Positions 45,179 through 54,177 of a DNA stretch of 64,000 nucleotides are shown here, one piece after another (the first letter of the stretch is position 1; the number at the start of each line of letters is the position of its first letter). Under the pieces are notes generated by a model that did no database searches, had not been told where the DNA came from, and worked only from the letters and a program-made list of their open reading frames with translations. Source of the DNA: Rhizobium jaguaris. Lineage in GTDB: Bacteria > Pseudomonadota > Alphaproteobacteria > Rhizobiales > Rhizobiaceae. A program made the translations under genes and the position numbers. Location of the stretch: assembly GCF_003627755.1 (NCBI RefSeq), contig NZ_CP032694.1, forward strand, positions 2,099,501 to 2,163,500. The letters are read 5' to 3'.

Positions 45179-46242
45179 TTGTGCATCCCCCAAAGCTCGC
45201 AGCCATGTCTTGTTAACCCGCTTTTTGCCGGAATGTTTTTTATGAGCACCGTGCCCTGATAGGACTGTTTATGCAGTCTTCTTATGCAGTCTTCTTTATT
45301 AGAGTAAGACTATATTAATCCATGCGATTGTAATTGGAAATTGCCCAAAGGGGTTAGTTTTGCGGCAAAAGCGTTAAAAATTGTCACGAATGTGGGAATT
45401 TGGCTAAATTGGGTGCCGTCTTAGTGCTTAGATTTGCACATTTTCGGACATTTCTGTTTACTTGGCCAACCCAGGGTGGTTTTCGTCTACAACTAGGTCG
45501 CGGCCCAACCCGTCCGAACTCAGGCATTTTGTCGATAGACGACTCTACAAACTCAAGACTGGCCTAAAGCATAGTAAGCGTCGATATACTTTTTATTACA
45601 TTTTGAAATTTCATGAACATGATCCATTTTTGCAACGGTTTTGGACTTAGTTAGAATTGTAAAATATTACTTAAGTGCATCGCGACAATTCGTGGCCGCT
45701 TAAGTCGGACGGATTAAGACTGCACGAGCGGGCGATACGCTGCGTGATACGGACAGGGCAACAGCTGGCTCATAAAATCCGGAAAAATCGAGTGACAACA
45801 GTGGTTTAAGTCCTGTGTACTCATTCGATGAAATCCCATTTATGGAGCCGAAACAGAGCGGTAGCCCGAATTGGTATCTATGAGCTCGTGCCGTTTTCAA
45901 TCAAAATCCCACTGTTCCGCACCAACCGCGGAATTTTGGGGCAACGGCAATCCGGTCTTTAGTTTCGCGTTCCCGGTCAACCTCCTCCCCCCAAATTCTT
46001 AGAGACAGTCGAGAGCAGAAGGCGCTGACGCTCAAACTGAGCGCCGGGGCGGATTTGCGCATTTTGTTTCGCGTAGCCGCAAATCCCAATGGGCCAGGTC
46101 TGAACCAACAGGCCGGTTTTGACGGTAGACATGTAATGCGTAGACCTGCCGCAACGTTAACAGAGTTGGGGCCGTCGCGAGCAGATCCCATTTAGATGAG
46201 AGGGACTTCCGGGACGGCCTCCTCATTTGGAGGAAAAGGAAG
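45179..46242. other. 1-kb intergenic region upstream of the secretion locus
   Basis: No supported gene. Most of 45300-45700 is AT-rich. It separates two divergent transcription units and should contain the promoters of the LuxR gene and of the secretion operon. An unusually long leader for the latter is possible. Short frames within it lack start signals. Confidence 0.5.
45270..45295. repeat. Tandem 13-bp direct repeat
   Basis: TATGCAGTCTTCT occurs twice with no spacer (45270-45282 and 45283-45295), about 92 bp upstream of the LuxR start. It could be a regulator site or a slippage repeat. Confidence 0.7.
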
Positions 46243-47157
46243 ATGTCTCCTGATTTAGGTATCGCCAACGTCAGCGCCGATGAGGCTGGCGCATTGGCGG
46301 ATGGTTTTGCGACCAGTGCCGTCAATTCGACGCAAGTCGATGACGGTTCGACTGGTCTTGTCGGCGTCGCCAATACCAACAACAGCAACAATACCAATAC
46401 CACCGATACCAGCCTCGACGTCAAAAACAACGGTGACAATCGCGACAATACCAATAACGGCGACAATCGCGATAACAGCTATGATCAGAACCACGACAAC
46501 ACCGCAATCACCAAGACCGACACCGAAGCCAACAACAACGGTGACAACCGCGACAACAGCTACGATTACAAGGCGATCACCAAGACCGACACCGCCATAC
46601 ACACCGAAGCTAACAACAACGGTGACAACCGCGACAATTACTCTTACAGCGACTCCAGCACTCATTCCAATTCTAACTACGATTTTGGAACGATCAAGGA
46701 TGTCCATGATGTCGGCAATCTCGGCGTCGCCGGCCATGATCTGAACTTCAATCTGGGAGATGATTACTCCTTCAATCTCAATATCGATGGTGTGCTCAAC
46801 AATGCGCTGGGCGGCGGCGGAGGCAATGATACCGGCTTCAGTCTGGTTCAAGCCAACAATCTCGCTAATCAGGATCAGGCCTATGGTGTGCAGATGCAAA
46901 ACCAAGGTGCCAGCCTCGACCTGACCGCCGAAGGTGGTCATTCCCATGCCGATGGCCTCGCTCTCGATCCCACCTTCAATTGGAGCGGAGTGCCGAGCGT
47001 GGGCCACGACATGACCGGGACGGCGACAGCGGATTCTACCGCCATCATCTCCAATTCCGGCTTCCATCAGGAAGTGGTCCAAGGCGCCAATATGCTGACC
47101 AACACTGCTGATATCACCGTTGGCGGCGATCACCACGTCACCTCCGACCACTCCTGA
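46243..47157 (+). CDS. Asn/Asp-rich repeat protein of the type I secretion locus
   Basis: 304-aa acidic protein without a signal peptide. Residues 50-135 contain four copies of an NNGDNRDN unit (variants NNGDNRDNT, NNGDNRDNS, NNGDNRDNY), two followed by an AITKTDT segment. The remainder is Asn/Gly/His-rich with VQANNLANQDQAYGVQMQNQG and one GGGGGNDTG stretch that only loosely recalls RTX. GGAGG and AAGGAAG precede ATG 46243. First gene of the cluster; lack of a Sec signal plus position before an ABC/HlyD pair suggest a type I secretion substrate. Function unknown. Confidence 0.65.
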   Translation: MSPDLGIANVSADEAGALADGFATSAVNSTQVDDGSTGLVGVANTNNSNNTNTTDTSLDVKNNGDNRDNTNNGDNRDNSYDQNHDNTAITKTDTEANNNGDNRDNSYDYKAITKTDTAIHTEANNNGDNRDNYSYSDSSTHSNSNYDFGTIKDVHDVGNLGVAGHDLNFNLGDDYSFNLNIDGVLNNALGGGGGNDTGFSLVQANNLANQDQAYGVQMQNQGASLDLTAEGGHSHADGLALDPTFNWSGVPSVGHDMTGTATADSTAIISNSGFHQEVVQGANMLTNTADITVGGDHHVTSDHS

Positions 47158-47311
47158 TTTCGAAGCGAGAGCCGCGCATTTTGTGCACCGGCCCGAGGAC
47201 CGGCCGGTGCACATGCCGTGGCTTGAACCTGGACTTCCCTGAAATGAGAGCCGTCCGCGACGGCATCGATCCAGATGGGCCAGGTGTTTCGGAAAAGTGG
47301 GGGGTCGCATC

Positions 47312-49351
47312 ATGCATGTAGAAAAAATATCGGAGATCATCGCCCACTTCATCGGGCTCTTCGACACGCAGATCGAGGATTTGCGTCTACGGCTGACCTA
47401 TAGCGATGCGACATTGCCGGAGGACAGATCGGAGGAACAGCCAGAGCCGGCCGCAGCAAAGGACGACTTCTCTTCCGAGCTGACGACGGTCGACTACGCG
47501 CCCGAGGTGAAATACATCGCATCGCCCTATGAGTTCCGCTACGGCTATGCACGTCTGCACGACGATGCCCATCAAGTGCGCATAACCGATCGCGAAGGTC
47601 ACGCTCCGGCGGCGATTGCCGTCATCCACGGCCCCTCCGCCATCGAGTTCCAGCCCGCGGCTCTGCCGGGTAAACTCGACTTTCAAATAGGCCCAGGCCC
47701 AGGTTCGGAGACCGCCCATCTGGTGCAGGCCAATGTCTTGCGCGACGACGATGTGCTCGACATGACGAATTCTTCCCATCACATCGGTCGCGATCTCTCC
47801 GACGTCTACGACTGGCTCGGGCAAGCGACCGTGAAAGCCGAGGAGCTCTCACCGTTTTCCTCCCTGCGGCAGCCGGAGAGCACCGAGGGCGTGATAAAGA
47901 TCAGCGACGAGCTGCACACATTTGCCAAAACCATCGAGGAAAACGGCGGCGCCGATGTTCAATCCCCCGACGGCAGCCATTACTTTGCGATTGCCGGCAA
48001 TCAGCTTGACGGCATCTTCATCAACGGTGTGCAGGTCAACAGCGTCCCAAATCTCGAAGACTCCATGCCCACTCGTGGCCTCGCCGCGCAAAAGCCGGTC
48101 GAGGCGATGGATGGACCCGTTCATCAGACGGGATCGGGTCCGAACTCTCTCAATGTCGAGGCCGGTGGCAATGTCGTCGCAAACCTCGTCAACATCATCG
48201 ATACGAATGTCATTTCACACGTCATGGCCGTCATGGGCGATTATCATTCGATCAATGCGATTTCACAGAGCTATATTTACAGCGACAACGACAAAGTCGA
48301 TTGCATCCCGGGCAGTAATGACCAGTCCTCGCAGAGCGCCTTGACGATCGCCAAGAACATCGCCGGTTTCGAACAAAGCCAGCTTCAGGCGACGTCGACA
48401 CCCGATCATCACACCGACGACGCCAATTCGGTTTTCCCGAGCTTCTGGCACGTCAGCGTCATCCAGGGCGACGTCTCGTTCCTACACTGGACCGAGCAAT
48501 ATAATTTCCTCTCGGACAATGACACCATGCGGGTGACGACCACTGGTGCCGAGACGTCGGTGCTGACCGGCGGCAATACATTGGTCAACCTCGCCTCCTA
48601 TGTTGGTCTCGGCACGCAATACGATCTGATGATCGTGGGCGGCCACGCGTTCAACATCAATTCGATCAGCCAGATTTCGGTGCTCTATGGCAATGACGTC
48701 GTAACGGGCACTCAACCCGGCGACCATGTTCAGACCGGCGGCAACCTGCTCTGGAATCTCGCCTCGATCAATCATGTCGGGCTGTCCGATCGTTTCGCTT
48801 CGATGCCCGATTTCGTCAACGACACGGTCAAGAATATCCAGGATCACATCAATGAGATACCGGACGGGCTTGCCCATGACCCGAACTTCGCCGGTCAACA
48901 GGCGCTGAATGTTCTTTACGTCGCCGGCAACTTCTTCGACGTCAACGTCATCAAGCAGATCAACATCGTCGGTGCCGGCGACATCGTGCATAAGGTTGCA
49001 AGTGACGTGGTGGCGAACAACCAGAATGCCACGGTCTCCATCGACACCGGCAGTAACGCCTTGGTCAATATCGCAAATATTACCGACTATACCGGCGCCG
49101 GCCATACGACCTATCTCGCCGGCAATCTTTATTCCGATACCGTCCTCATCCAAGGCGGGCTGGTCGATCATGGCCAGACTGATGCGAACCAGCAAAGTCA
49201 CCCGTTGGCCAACGAAGCGATCGCCTTTCTGGACAATCACGATCAGCAAACCACGCAGACGCAAACTACGCATGATGGAACCATTGATCTCGGCCACGAC
49301 ATGTCTTGGCACAACGGCACCGTTGGCGACGTTATGCAGACTGTTACGTAG
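47312..49351 (+). CDS. Large repeat protein, presumed type I secretion substrate
   Basis: About 679 aa, acidic, no Sec signal. ATG at 47312 is preferred (G-rich site about 8 nt upstream); GTG at 47297 is an alternative. From about residue 265 onward an imperfect unit of 75-100 residues recurs. A GGN-x-L-x-N-L-A segment (GGNVVANLVNI, GGNTLVNLASY, GGNLLWNLASI, GSNALVNIANI) alternates with G-x-x-x-x-x-N-x-I-x-Q-I. Strands ending in (S/G)(D/N)(N)D follow (YSDNDKV, LSDNDTM, LYGNDVV). These are not nonapeptide RTX repeats. It is followed 26 bp later by the secretion ABC gene, which supports export. Annotated relatives in rhizobia are called type I secretion proteins; the biological role is unknown. 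Confidence 0.65.
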   Translation: MHVEKISEIIAHFIGLFDTQIEDLRLRLTYSDATLPEDRSEEQPEPAAAKDDFSSELTTVDYAPEVKYIASPYEFRYGYARLHDDAHQVRITDREGHAPAAIAVIHGPSAIEFQPAALPGKLDFQIGPGPGSETAHLVQANVLRDDDVLDMTNSSHHIGRDLSDVYDWLGQATVKAEELSPFSSLRQPESTEGVIKISDELHTFAKTIEENGGADVQSPDGSHYFAIAGNQLDGIFINGVQVNSVPNLEDSMPTRGLAAQKPVEAMDGPVHQTGSGPNSLNVEAGGNVVANLVNIIDTNVISHVMAVMGDYHSINAISQSYIYSDNDKVDCIPGSNDQSSQSALTIAKNIAGFEQSQLQATSTPDHHTDDANSVFPSFWHVSVIQGDVSFLHWTEQYNFLSDNDTMRVTTTGAETSVLTGGNTLVNLASYVGLGTQYDLMIVGGHAFNINSISQISVLYGNDVVTGTQPGDHVQTGGNLLWNLASINHVGLSDRFASMPDFVNDTVKNIQDHINEIPDGLAHDPNFAGQQALNVLYVAGNFFDVNVIKQINIVGAGDIVHKVASDVVANNQNATVSIDTGSNALVNIANITDYTGAGHTTYLAGNLYSDTVLIQGGLVDHGQTDANQQSHPLANEAIAFLDNHDQQTTQTQTTHDGTIDLGHDMSWHNGTVGDVMQTVT

Positions 49352-49377
49352 CCGGAGACAGTTGAAGGGTGCTTTCG

Positions 49378-51738
49378 ATGAATCAGATTTCAAAGCTGAG
49401 CCTGGCGGAAGGCCGGTCATTGCACCTGAAATCGTTGGATTCTGGCGAAGACGAACAGGCGGTCGCGCGCAACACTGCGTCCTACATGGCAACCATCGAG
49501 GATGCCGTGGAGAGCCTGAAGCGGCTGCGGCGCGAGCCCAAGACGGTGGCGGCACAAGCTTTTCCTGCCCATCCGCCGAAATTGGATACGCCATCTGTAA
49601 GCACGGTGGAATCCGTAGGCACGCTGGACAAGACGACCGCCCCCGCAGAGATTTCTTTGGTGACGGAGGCCGACGGCGGCCCTGCCGCATCTGTGACCGA
49701 CCTCGATATGCGGCGGGTGTCGCTCGCTTCGGACATCGATCCGATCCCTGTGATTGATCCAGCGCCAGAGGCGGCTCCCGCGACCGAAGCGCCGGAAGCC
49801 GAAATTCCGAAGCCCGAGGCACCCAAGCTTGAAATACCCAAGATTGAAGTGAAGGTGAGCCACCCTCAGCCGCTACCCCGGACGATCGACAACGATCCCG
49901 GTCCGGTTCGTGAGAACGAGCGTCGGCCTGCCGGCGGCCATGGTGGCGATGGTGAAAGCGGCAAAGGAAGCGGCGGAGGAGGCAACGACGGCAGCGTCTT
50001 CCATAAACGCGTCCCCCAGCCGATCAATTTCGCCGCCAGCCTGCACAAGGGCATTTCCGTCGTTCAGCACAACTTGTTGATTGTGATGATCTTCACCTTG
50101 GCCATCAATGTTCTGGTGCTGGCAATCCCGATCTACCTCTTCCAGATTTCCGATCGGGTGCTGACCAGCCGCTCGATCGATACTCTGGTCATGCTGACCA
50201 TCGCCGTCGTCGGTGCCATTCTCCTGCAGGTCATCCTGGACTCCGTGCGCCGCTTCATCCTGATGCGCACGGCCGTCGAACTGGAAGTGCAGCTCGGCGC
50301 GCCGATCCTGAGCGCGGCCGCCCGCGCATCGTTGAACGGCAACGGTCGGGACTACCAGACGCTCGCCGATCTGCAGCAGCTCCGGTCCTTCTTGACCTCG
50401 GGCACGCTGCTCGCCTTCCTCGATGCCCCGTTGATGCCGCTCTTCGTCGTCGTCGTCTATCTCGTGCATCCACATCTCGGCATGATCGTCATGACGTGCT
50501 GCGCCGTCCTGTTCGGTATCGCCTATCTCAATCAGAAGATGACGGCGAAACAATTTGCCGAGGCCAATGCCTTCGTCAGCCGCGCCAACTTCCATCTCGA
50601 TTCCATGGCGCGTAACTCGCAGATCATCAATGCGTTGGCGATGATCCCCGAAGCTGTGAAGATGTGGGGCCGCGAGACGGCTGGATCGCTGAAGTCGCAG
50701 GTGGCCGCCCAGGACCGCAATATCGTCTTTTCCGGTCTCACCAAGGCTTGCCGTTTGATCACCCAGGTCACTCTGCTCGGCTGGGGCGCGCATCTGTCGC
50801 TCTCCGGCCAGTTGACGGGCGGCATGGTGATTGCCGCTTCCATCATCTCCGGCCGAGCACTGGCGCCTGTGGAAGGCGCGATCGAGGGTTGGAACCAGTT
50901 CAATCATTCCCGGGCCGCCTATGGCCGCATCAAGCAGCTACTGTTGAATTCGCCGCTGAATTTCCCGCGGCTGCGCCTGCCCAATCCCGAAGGGCGGCTC
51001 GATGTGGAGCGTATTCTGTTTGTCCCGCCGCCGCAGAAGCGCGTGATTTTGAACGGTATTTCCTTTTCGTTGAAGAAGGGGGAATCGCTCGCCGTCATCG
51101 GCAATTCCGGTTCCGGCAAGACGACGCTCGGCAAAATGCTGGTGGGTTCGATCCTGCCGACCTCCGGAAATGTCCGGCTCGATCTCATGGATCTGCGCAA
51201 TTGGGACCAGCGCCAGTTCGGCGAAAGCATCGGTTACCTGCCACAGGACGTGCAGCTCTTTCCAGGCACGATCAAGGCCAATATCGGCCGCATGCGCGAT
51301 GACGTCGAAGACCGGCTGATCTACGAGGCGGCCGTTCTTGCCGATGTGCACGAACTGATCGCCACTTTTCCGCAGGGTTATGAGACGGTGGTCGCCGCTG
51401 ACGGTGCGCCGCTTTCGGGCGGCCAGAAGCAGCGCATAGCGCTTGCCCGCGCTTTCTTCGGCAATCCGAAGTTTGTTGTTCTCGATGAGCCGAATTCCAA
51501 TCTCGACACTGCCGGCGAGGCAGCCCTTGCCCGCGCGCTCATCCACGCCAAGAAGGAGGGTATCACCACTGTGACGATCACCCAGCGCCCTGCCCTGCTA
51601 CAATGCGTCGACAAGATCCTGGTTCTGAAGGATGGGTCAGTGGCGCTGTTCGGCGAGCGTACCGAGGTGCTGAGAACGCTGAGTGGCAAGTCGAACAACG
51701 AGATCGGCAATCGGCCGGCGGCAAGGATCGAAGGGTGA
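49378..51738 (+). CDS. Type I secretion ABC exporter (PrtD-like) with N-terminal extension
   Basis: Inner-membrane permease/ATPase, 786 aa, against about 570-600 for typical PrtD proteins. Residues 1-215 are an extra, mostly disordered region rich in Glu, Pro and Ala (PEAPEAEIPKPEAP-like) and then Gly. The membrane domain spans about 220-530. The ATPase has Walker A IGNSGSGKTT, signature LSGGQKQRIA and Walker B FVVLDEPNSNLD. ATG at 49378 follows GAAGGG. It works with the HlyD-like protein 5 bp downstream and an outer-membrane TolC encoded elsewhere. Confidence 0.9.
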   Translation: MNQISKLSLAEGRSLHLKSLDSGEDEQAVARNTASYMATIEDAVESLKRLRREPKTVAAQAFPAHPPKLDTPSVSTVESVGTLDKTTAPAEISLVTEADGGPAASVTDLDMRRVSLASDIDPIPVIDPAPEAAPATEAPEAEIPKPEAPKLEIPKIEVKVSHPQPLPRTIDNDPGPVRENERRPAGGHGGDGESGKGSGGGGNDGSVFHKRVPQPINFAASLHKGISVVQHNLLIVMIFTLAINVLVLAIPIYLFQISDRVLTSRSIDTLVMLTIAVVGAILLQVILDSVRRFILMRTAVELEVQLGAPILSAAARASLNGNGRDYQTLADLQQLRSFLTSGTLLAFLDAPLMPLFVVVVYLVHPHLGMIVMTCCAVLFGIAYLNQKMTAKQFAEANAFVSRANFHLDSMARNSQIINALAMIPEAVKMWGRETAGSLKSQVAAQDRNIVFSGLTKACRLITQVTLLGWGAHLSLSGQLTGGMVIAASIISGRALAPVEGAIEGWNQFNHSRAAYGRIKQLLLNSPLNFPRLRLPNPEGRLDVERILFVPPPQKRVILNGISFSLKKGESLAVIGNSGSGKTTLGKMLVGSILPTSGNVRLDLMDLRNWDQRQFGESIGYLPQDVQLFPGTIKANIGRMRDDVEDRLIYEAAVLADVHELIATFPQGYETVVAADGAPLSGGQKQRIALARAFFGNPKFVVLDEPNSNLDTAGEAALARALIHAKKEGITTVTITQRPALLQCVDKILVLKDGSVALFGERTEVLRTLSGKSNNEIGNRPAARIEG

Positions 51739-51743
51739 GCGCC

Positions 51744-53105
51744 ATGTTCGGGACAAACAAGGGCAAAAAGAAAGAAGACAATGAAACCGGGCAGATCGAA
51801 TGGTACAGCGAGGTGCCGCGATCAATCAGGCTTTATAGCGTCTCGGGTTTCGCAATCCTGTTCGCCTCTTTCGGCGGTTTCGGCTACTGGGCCGCGACCG
51901 CGCCGATCGCCTCGGCCGTCATTGCCCAAGGCAGTTTCGTCGCAACCGGCAACAACAAGATCATCCAGCATCTCGAGGGCGGCATCATCAAGGAGCTGAT
52001 GGTGAGCGAAGGACAGGTCGTGCAAGAGGGGGATGTCCTGCTCACGCTTGATCCGACGGCAGCTCTTGCCAATGATCGGGCGCTAAAGCTGAGACGGCTG
52101 AGGCTGGAAACGGTGGTTGCCCGATTGAGAGCCGAGGCCGAGGGCAACGAGGAATTTAAGGTCCCTGATATCGTTACGGCGGAGGCCGACGATCCCGATG
52201 TGACCTCCCTGATACAGAGCCAGGTTGTCGTCTTTCACAGCAAACAATCCAAACTGCAGGAACAGCTCAACCTTATTGAAAAGAACATCCGTTCGCTCGA
52301 ATTTCGCACGCAGGGATATCAGGGCCAGCGGCAGTCCTTCGTGACGCAGCTCGGCCTTTTGACCGACGAACAGGATTCGAAAGAGAAGCTTGCGAAAGAG
52401 GGCGTCGTCAGACGTACCGACCTTTTGGCCGTACAGCGCGCAGTCGCAGACGCGATGGGCGAGCTTGCCCGCATCGACGCAGAGCTGAACGAGAATGAAG
52501 CCCAGGTGGCCAAATACCGCCAGGAATCGATCATTGCCATCAATACCAACAAGCAGGCTGCGCTCGATGCATTGGAAACGGCCGAATCCGATCTGGACAG
52601 CGTGCGCGAGCAGGTGCGCGAGGCCGCGGGCGTGCTTGATCGTACCGTCATCCGCTCACCGGTGAGCGGCACGGTCATCCGCTCCTACTATCATACCGCC
52701 GGCGGTGTCATCACGACGGGCAAGCCGATCATGGAGATATTGCCGAACAACGTACCGTTGATCATCGAGGCGCAGGTCCTGCGTACCTCGATCGACCAGT
52801 TGCGTGAAGGCGAATCCGCCTCCGTCCGCTTGTCGTCTCTCAACCGGCGCACGACGCCGGTTCTGAACGGCAAGGTATTCTACGTTTCGGCCGATTCGAT
52901 AGAGGACAATTCCGGTTCGACGCAGCGCGATGTCTATGTTGTTCGCGTCCAGATCCCGAGTGAGGAGATCAAACGCATTCCGGGCTTCAAGCCCGTACCC
53001 GGCATGCCCGCGGATGTTTTGATACAGACTTCCGAACGCACCTTTTTCGAATATCTCTCCAAGCCGGTGGTCGACAGCATGTCGCGCGCCTTCAGGGAGC
53101 GGTGA
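51744..53105 (+). CDS. HlyD-family type I secretion periplasmic adaptor
   Basis: 453-aa PrtE/HlyD adaptor. A short cytoplasmic tail and one membrane helix (about residues 30-55) are followed by a lipoyl half-motif (IIQHLEGGIIKELMVSEGQVV). Then come a long coiled coil (about 100-300), the second lipoyl half (VIRSPVSGTVIR), and the C-terminal beta domain with the family signature YVVRVQIPSEE ... PGMPADVLIQT. Start ATG 51744 is 5 bp after the exporter stop; GTG at 51735 is possible. It bridges the ABC exporter to TolC. Confidence 0.92.
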   Translation: MFGTNKGKKKEDNETGQIEWYSEVPRSIRLYSVSGFAILFASFGGFGYWAATAPIASAVIAQGSFVATGNNKIIQHLEGGIIKELMVSEGQVVQEGDVLLTLDPTAALANDRALKLRRLRLETVVARLRAEAEGNEEFKVPDIVTAEADDPDVTSLIQSQVVVFHSKQSKLQEQLNLIEKNIRSLEFRTQGYQGQRQSFVTQLGLLTDEQDSKEKLAKEGVVRRTDLLAVQRAVADAMGELARIDAELNENEAQVAKYRQESIIAINTNKQAALDALETAESDLDSVREQVREAAGVLDRTVIRSPVSGTVIRSYYHTAGGVITTGKPIMEILPNNVPLIIEAQVLRTSIDQLREGESASVRLSSLNRRTTPVLNGKVFYVSADSIEDNSGSTQRDVYVVRVQIPSEEIKRIPGFKPVPGMPADVLIQTSERTFFEYLSKPVVDSMSRAFRER

Positions 53106-53146
53106 GTGAGTTTGTACATCTGACCAGTTGAGCTTAGGACCGCGCC

Positions 53147-53638
53147 ATGCCTGCAATGTCCGATATCTTGTTACGCGTCGGCCGCCTGAACTATGTCTGG
53201 ACCAACACCGAAAGCCTTTTGATTTACATCATCGCGCATCTGCTGAAGGTGGAGAAGGACGCGGCCATCATCGTCTTTCTGACGCTGAACACCACGCGCG
53301 CGCGCATCGATTTGGTCGAGCGTCTGGCGAAACTGTCATCAACACCGGCAGAAGACAGCCGCGCCGTGCTGGCGCTGATGACCCGCCTGAAGCGGGAATC
53401 GAAGATGCGCAACAAATACAACCACTGCATCTATTCCTTCGACGAAAACGGCGAGATCTCCAGCACGCAGCTCATGCGTCTGGTGGAGGACGACCGTCAC
53501 GTTAAATACGGTAAGGTTGAGCAACTGGATCTTCGCGAAATCGAGAGGCTGGAGAACTCGATCAAGGAGATTGTCGAGATCAGCAAGGCACTTTGGATCT
53601 TCATCCGCGCCAGCCCCAGTTTTCATGACGAGCTTTAG
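53147..53638 (+). CDS. Hypothetical protein
   Basis: Unrecognised 163-aa cytoplasmic protein, mainly helical by eye, with a hydrophobic stretch at residues 24-34 and a basic centre (TRLKRESKMRNKYNH). The M-R-N-K-Y-N-H pattern occurs in small proteins sometimes annotated as related to HEPN-like folds (R-x4-H type), but here it is RNKYNH, which fits R-x4-H exactly. That resemblance is suggestive only. No antitoxin partner is evident next to it. It is followed by an extragenic repeat. AGGA lies about 8 nt before ATG. Confidence 0.6.
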   Translation: MPAMSDILLRVGRLNYVWTNTESLLIYIIAHLLKVEKDAAIIVFLTLNTTRARIDLVERLAKLSSTPAEDSRAVLALMTRLKRESKMRNKYNHCIYSFDENGEISSTQLMRLVEDDRHVKYGKVEQLDLREIERLENSIKEIVEISKALWIFIRASPSFHDEL

Positions 53639-53685
53639 AGCAACTCCAGGAAAAGTGCGAAGCGGTTTTCCGTCCGGAATTGCGT
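53638..53685 (+). repeat. Rhizobial extragenic repeat, copy B
   Basis: GAGCAACTCCAGGAAAAGTG ... TTTTCCGTCCGGAATTGCGT, overlapping the stop codon of the hypothetical gene. Same element as 38552-38597 in opposite orientation. Confidence 0.65.
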
Positions 53686-53715
53686 AAAAACAAAGGGATA
53701 GGTCACGTCAGGCGC

Positions 53716-53997
53716 CTAACGGCGGCTGAGAAGGCCGACTAGGTAACCGATGCCGGCTGCGGCCGCGATCATGAAGATCGGCTCCTGGCGAACCCTTTCA
53801 CGCAATTGATCGGTTAGTTCCTGCGCCTCCTCGGTGACGACGGTCTTTGCGCCCTGCCCGACCGCGGCCATGCTGCGGGAGAGTTTCGTCAGATCCTCTC
53901 GAAGGGCGGCGATCTGTGCGGTCAGATCTTCGACGGCGGTTTCAGCATGTGCCTGTGATGAGGCGGATTGGGCGGAAGCGGATTTCGTTTCGGCCAT
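53716..53997 (-). CDS. DUF883 / ElaB-YqjD-like membrane protein
   Basis: 93-aa protein. The N-terminal 70 residues form an amphipathic helix rich in Ala, Glu and Gln. A C-terminal glycine-rich membrane helix EPIFMIAAAAGIGYLVGLLSRR matches the DUF883 pattern. Relatives attach ribosomes to the inner membrane in stationary phase in E. coli; whether that applies here is unknown. Confidence 0.8.
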   Translation of the reverse strand: MAETKSASAQSASSQAHAETAVEDLTAQIAALREDLTKLSRSMAAVGQGAKTVVTEEAQELTDQLRERVRQEPIFMIAAAAGIGYLVGLLSRR

Positions 53998-54177
53998 CGT
54001 CGGCTCCTCCAGTTATCTCAGCATTGAACGTCAATCCTGGGTAAAGGTTCCGGCGCCGCAGCGCCCCATAAGGTGTTTTCCTTGGTAGCTCTTCAATTCC
54101 GGTTCGGATTGTTCTAAGGAACTCCGATTACTTTGCCCGTGGGCGAAGACGGTGTTGATGACGAGGTTTGCCTTCTG

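Noticed and set aside
45901..46466. Minus-strand frames upstream of the Asn/Asp-rich protein
   Set aside because: They overlap the repeat-encoding region or lack start signals; their Val/Ile- and Leu-rich composition is the antisense of Asn/Asp codons.
46798..46840. GGGGGND as an RTX calcium-binding repeat
   Set aside because: A single loose match with no nonapeptide periodicity; it does not support calling the protein an RTX toxin.
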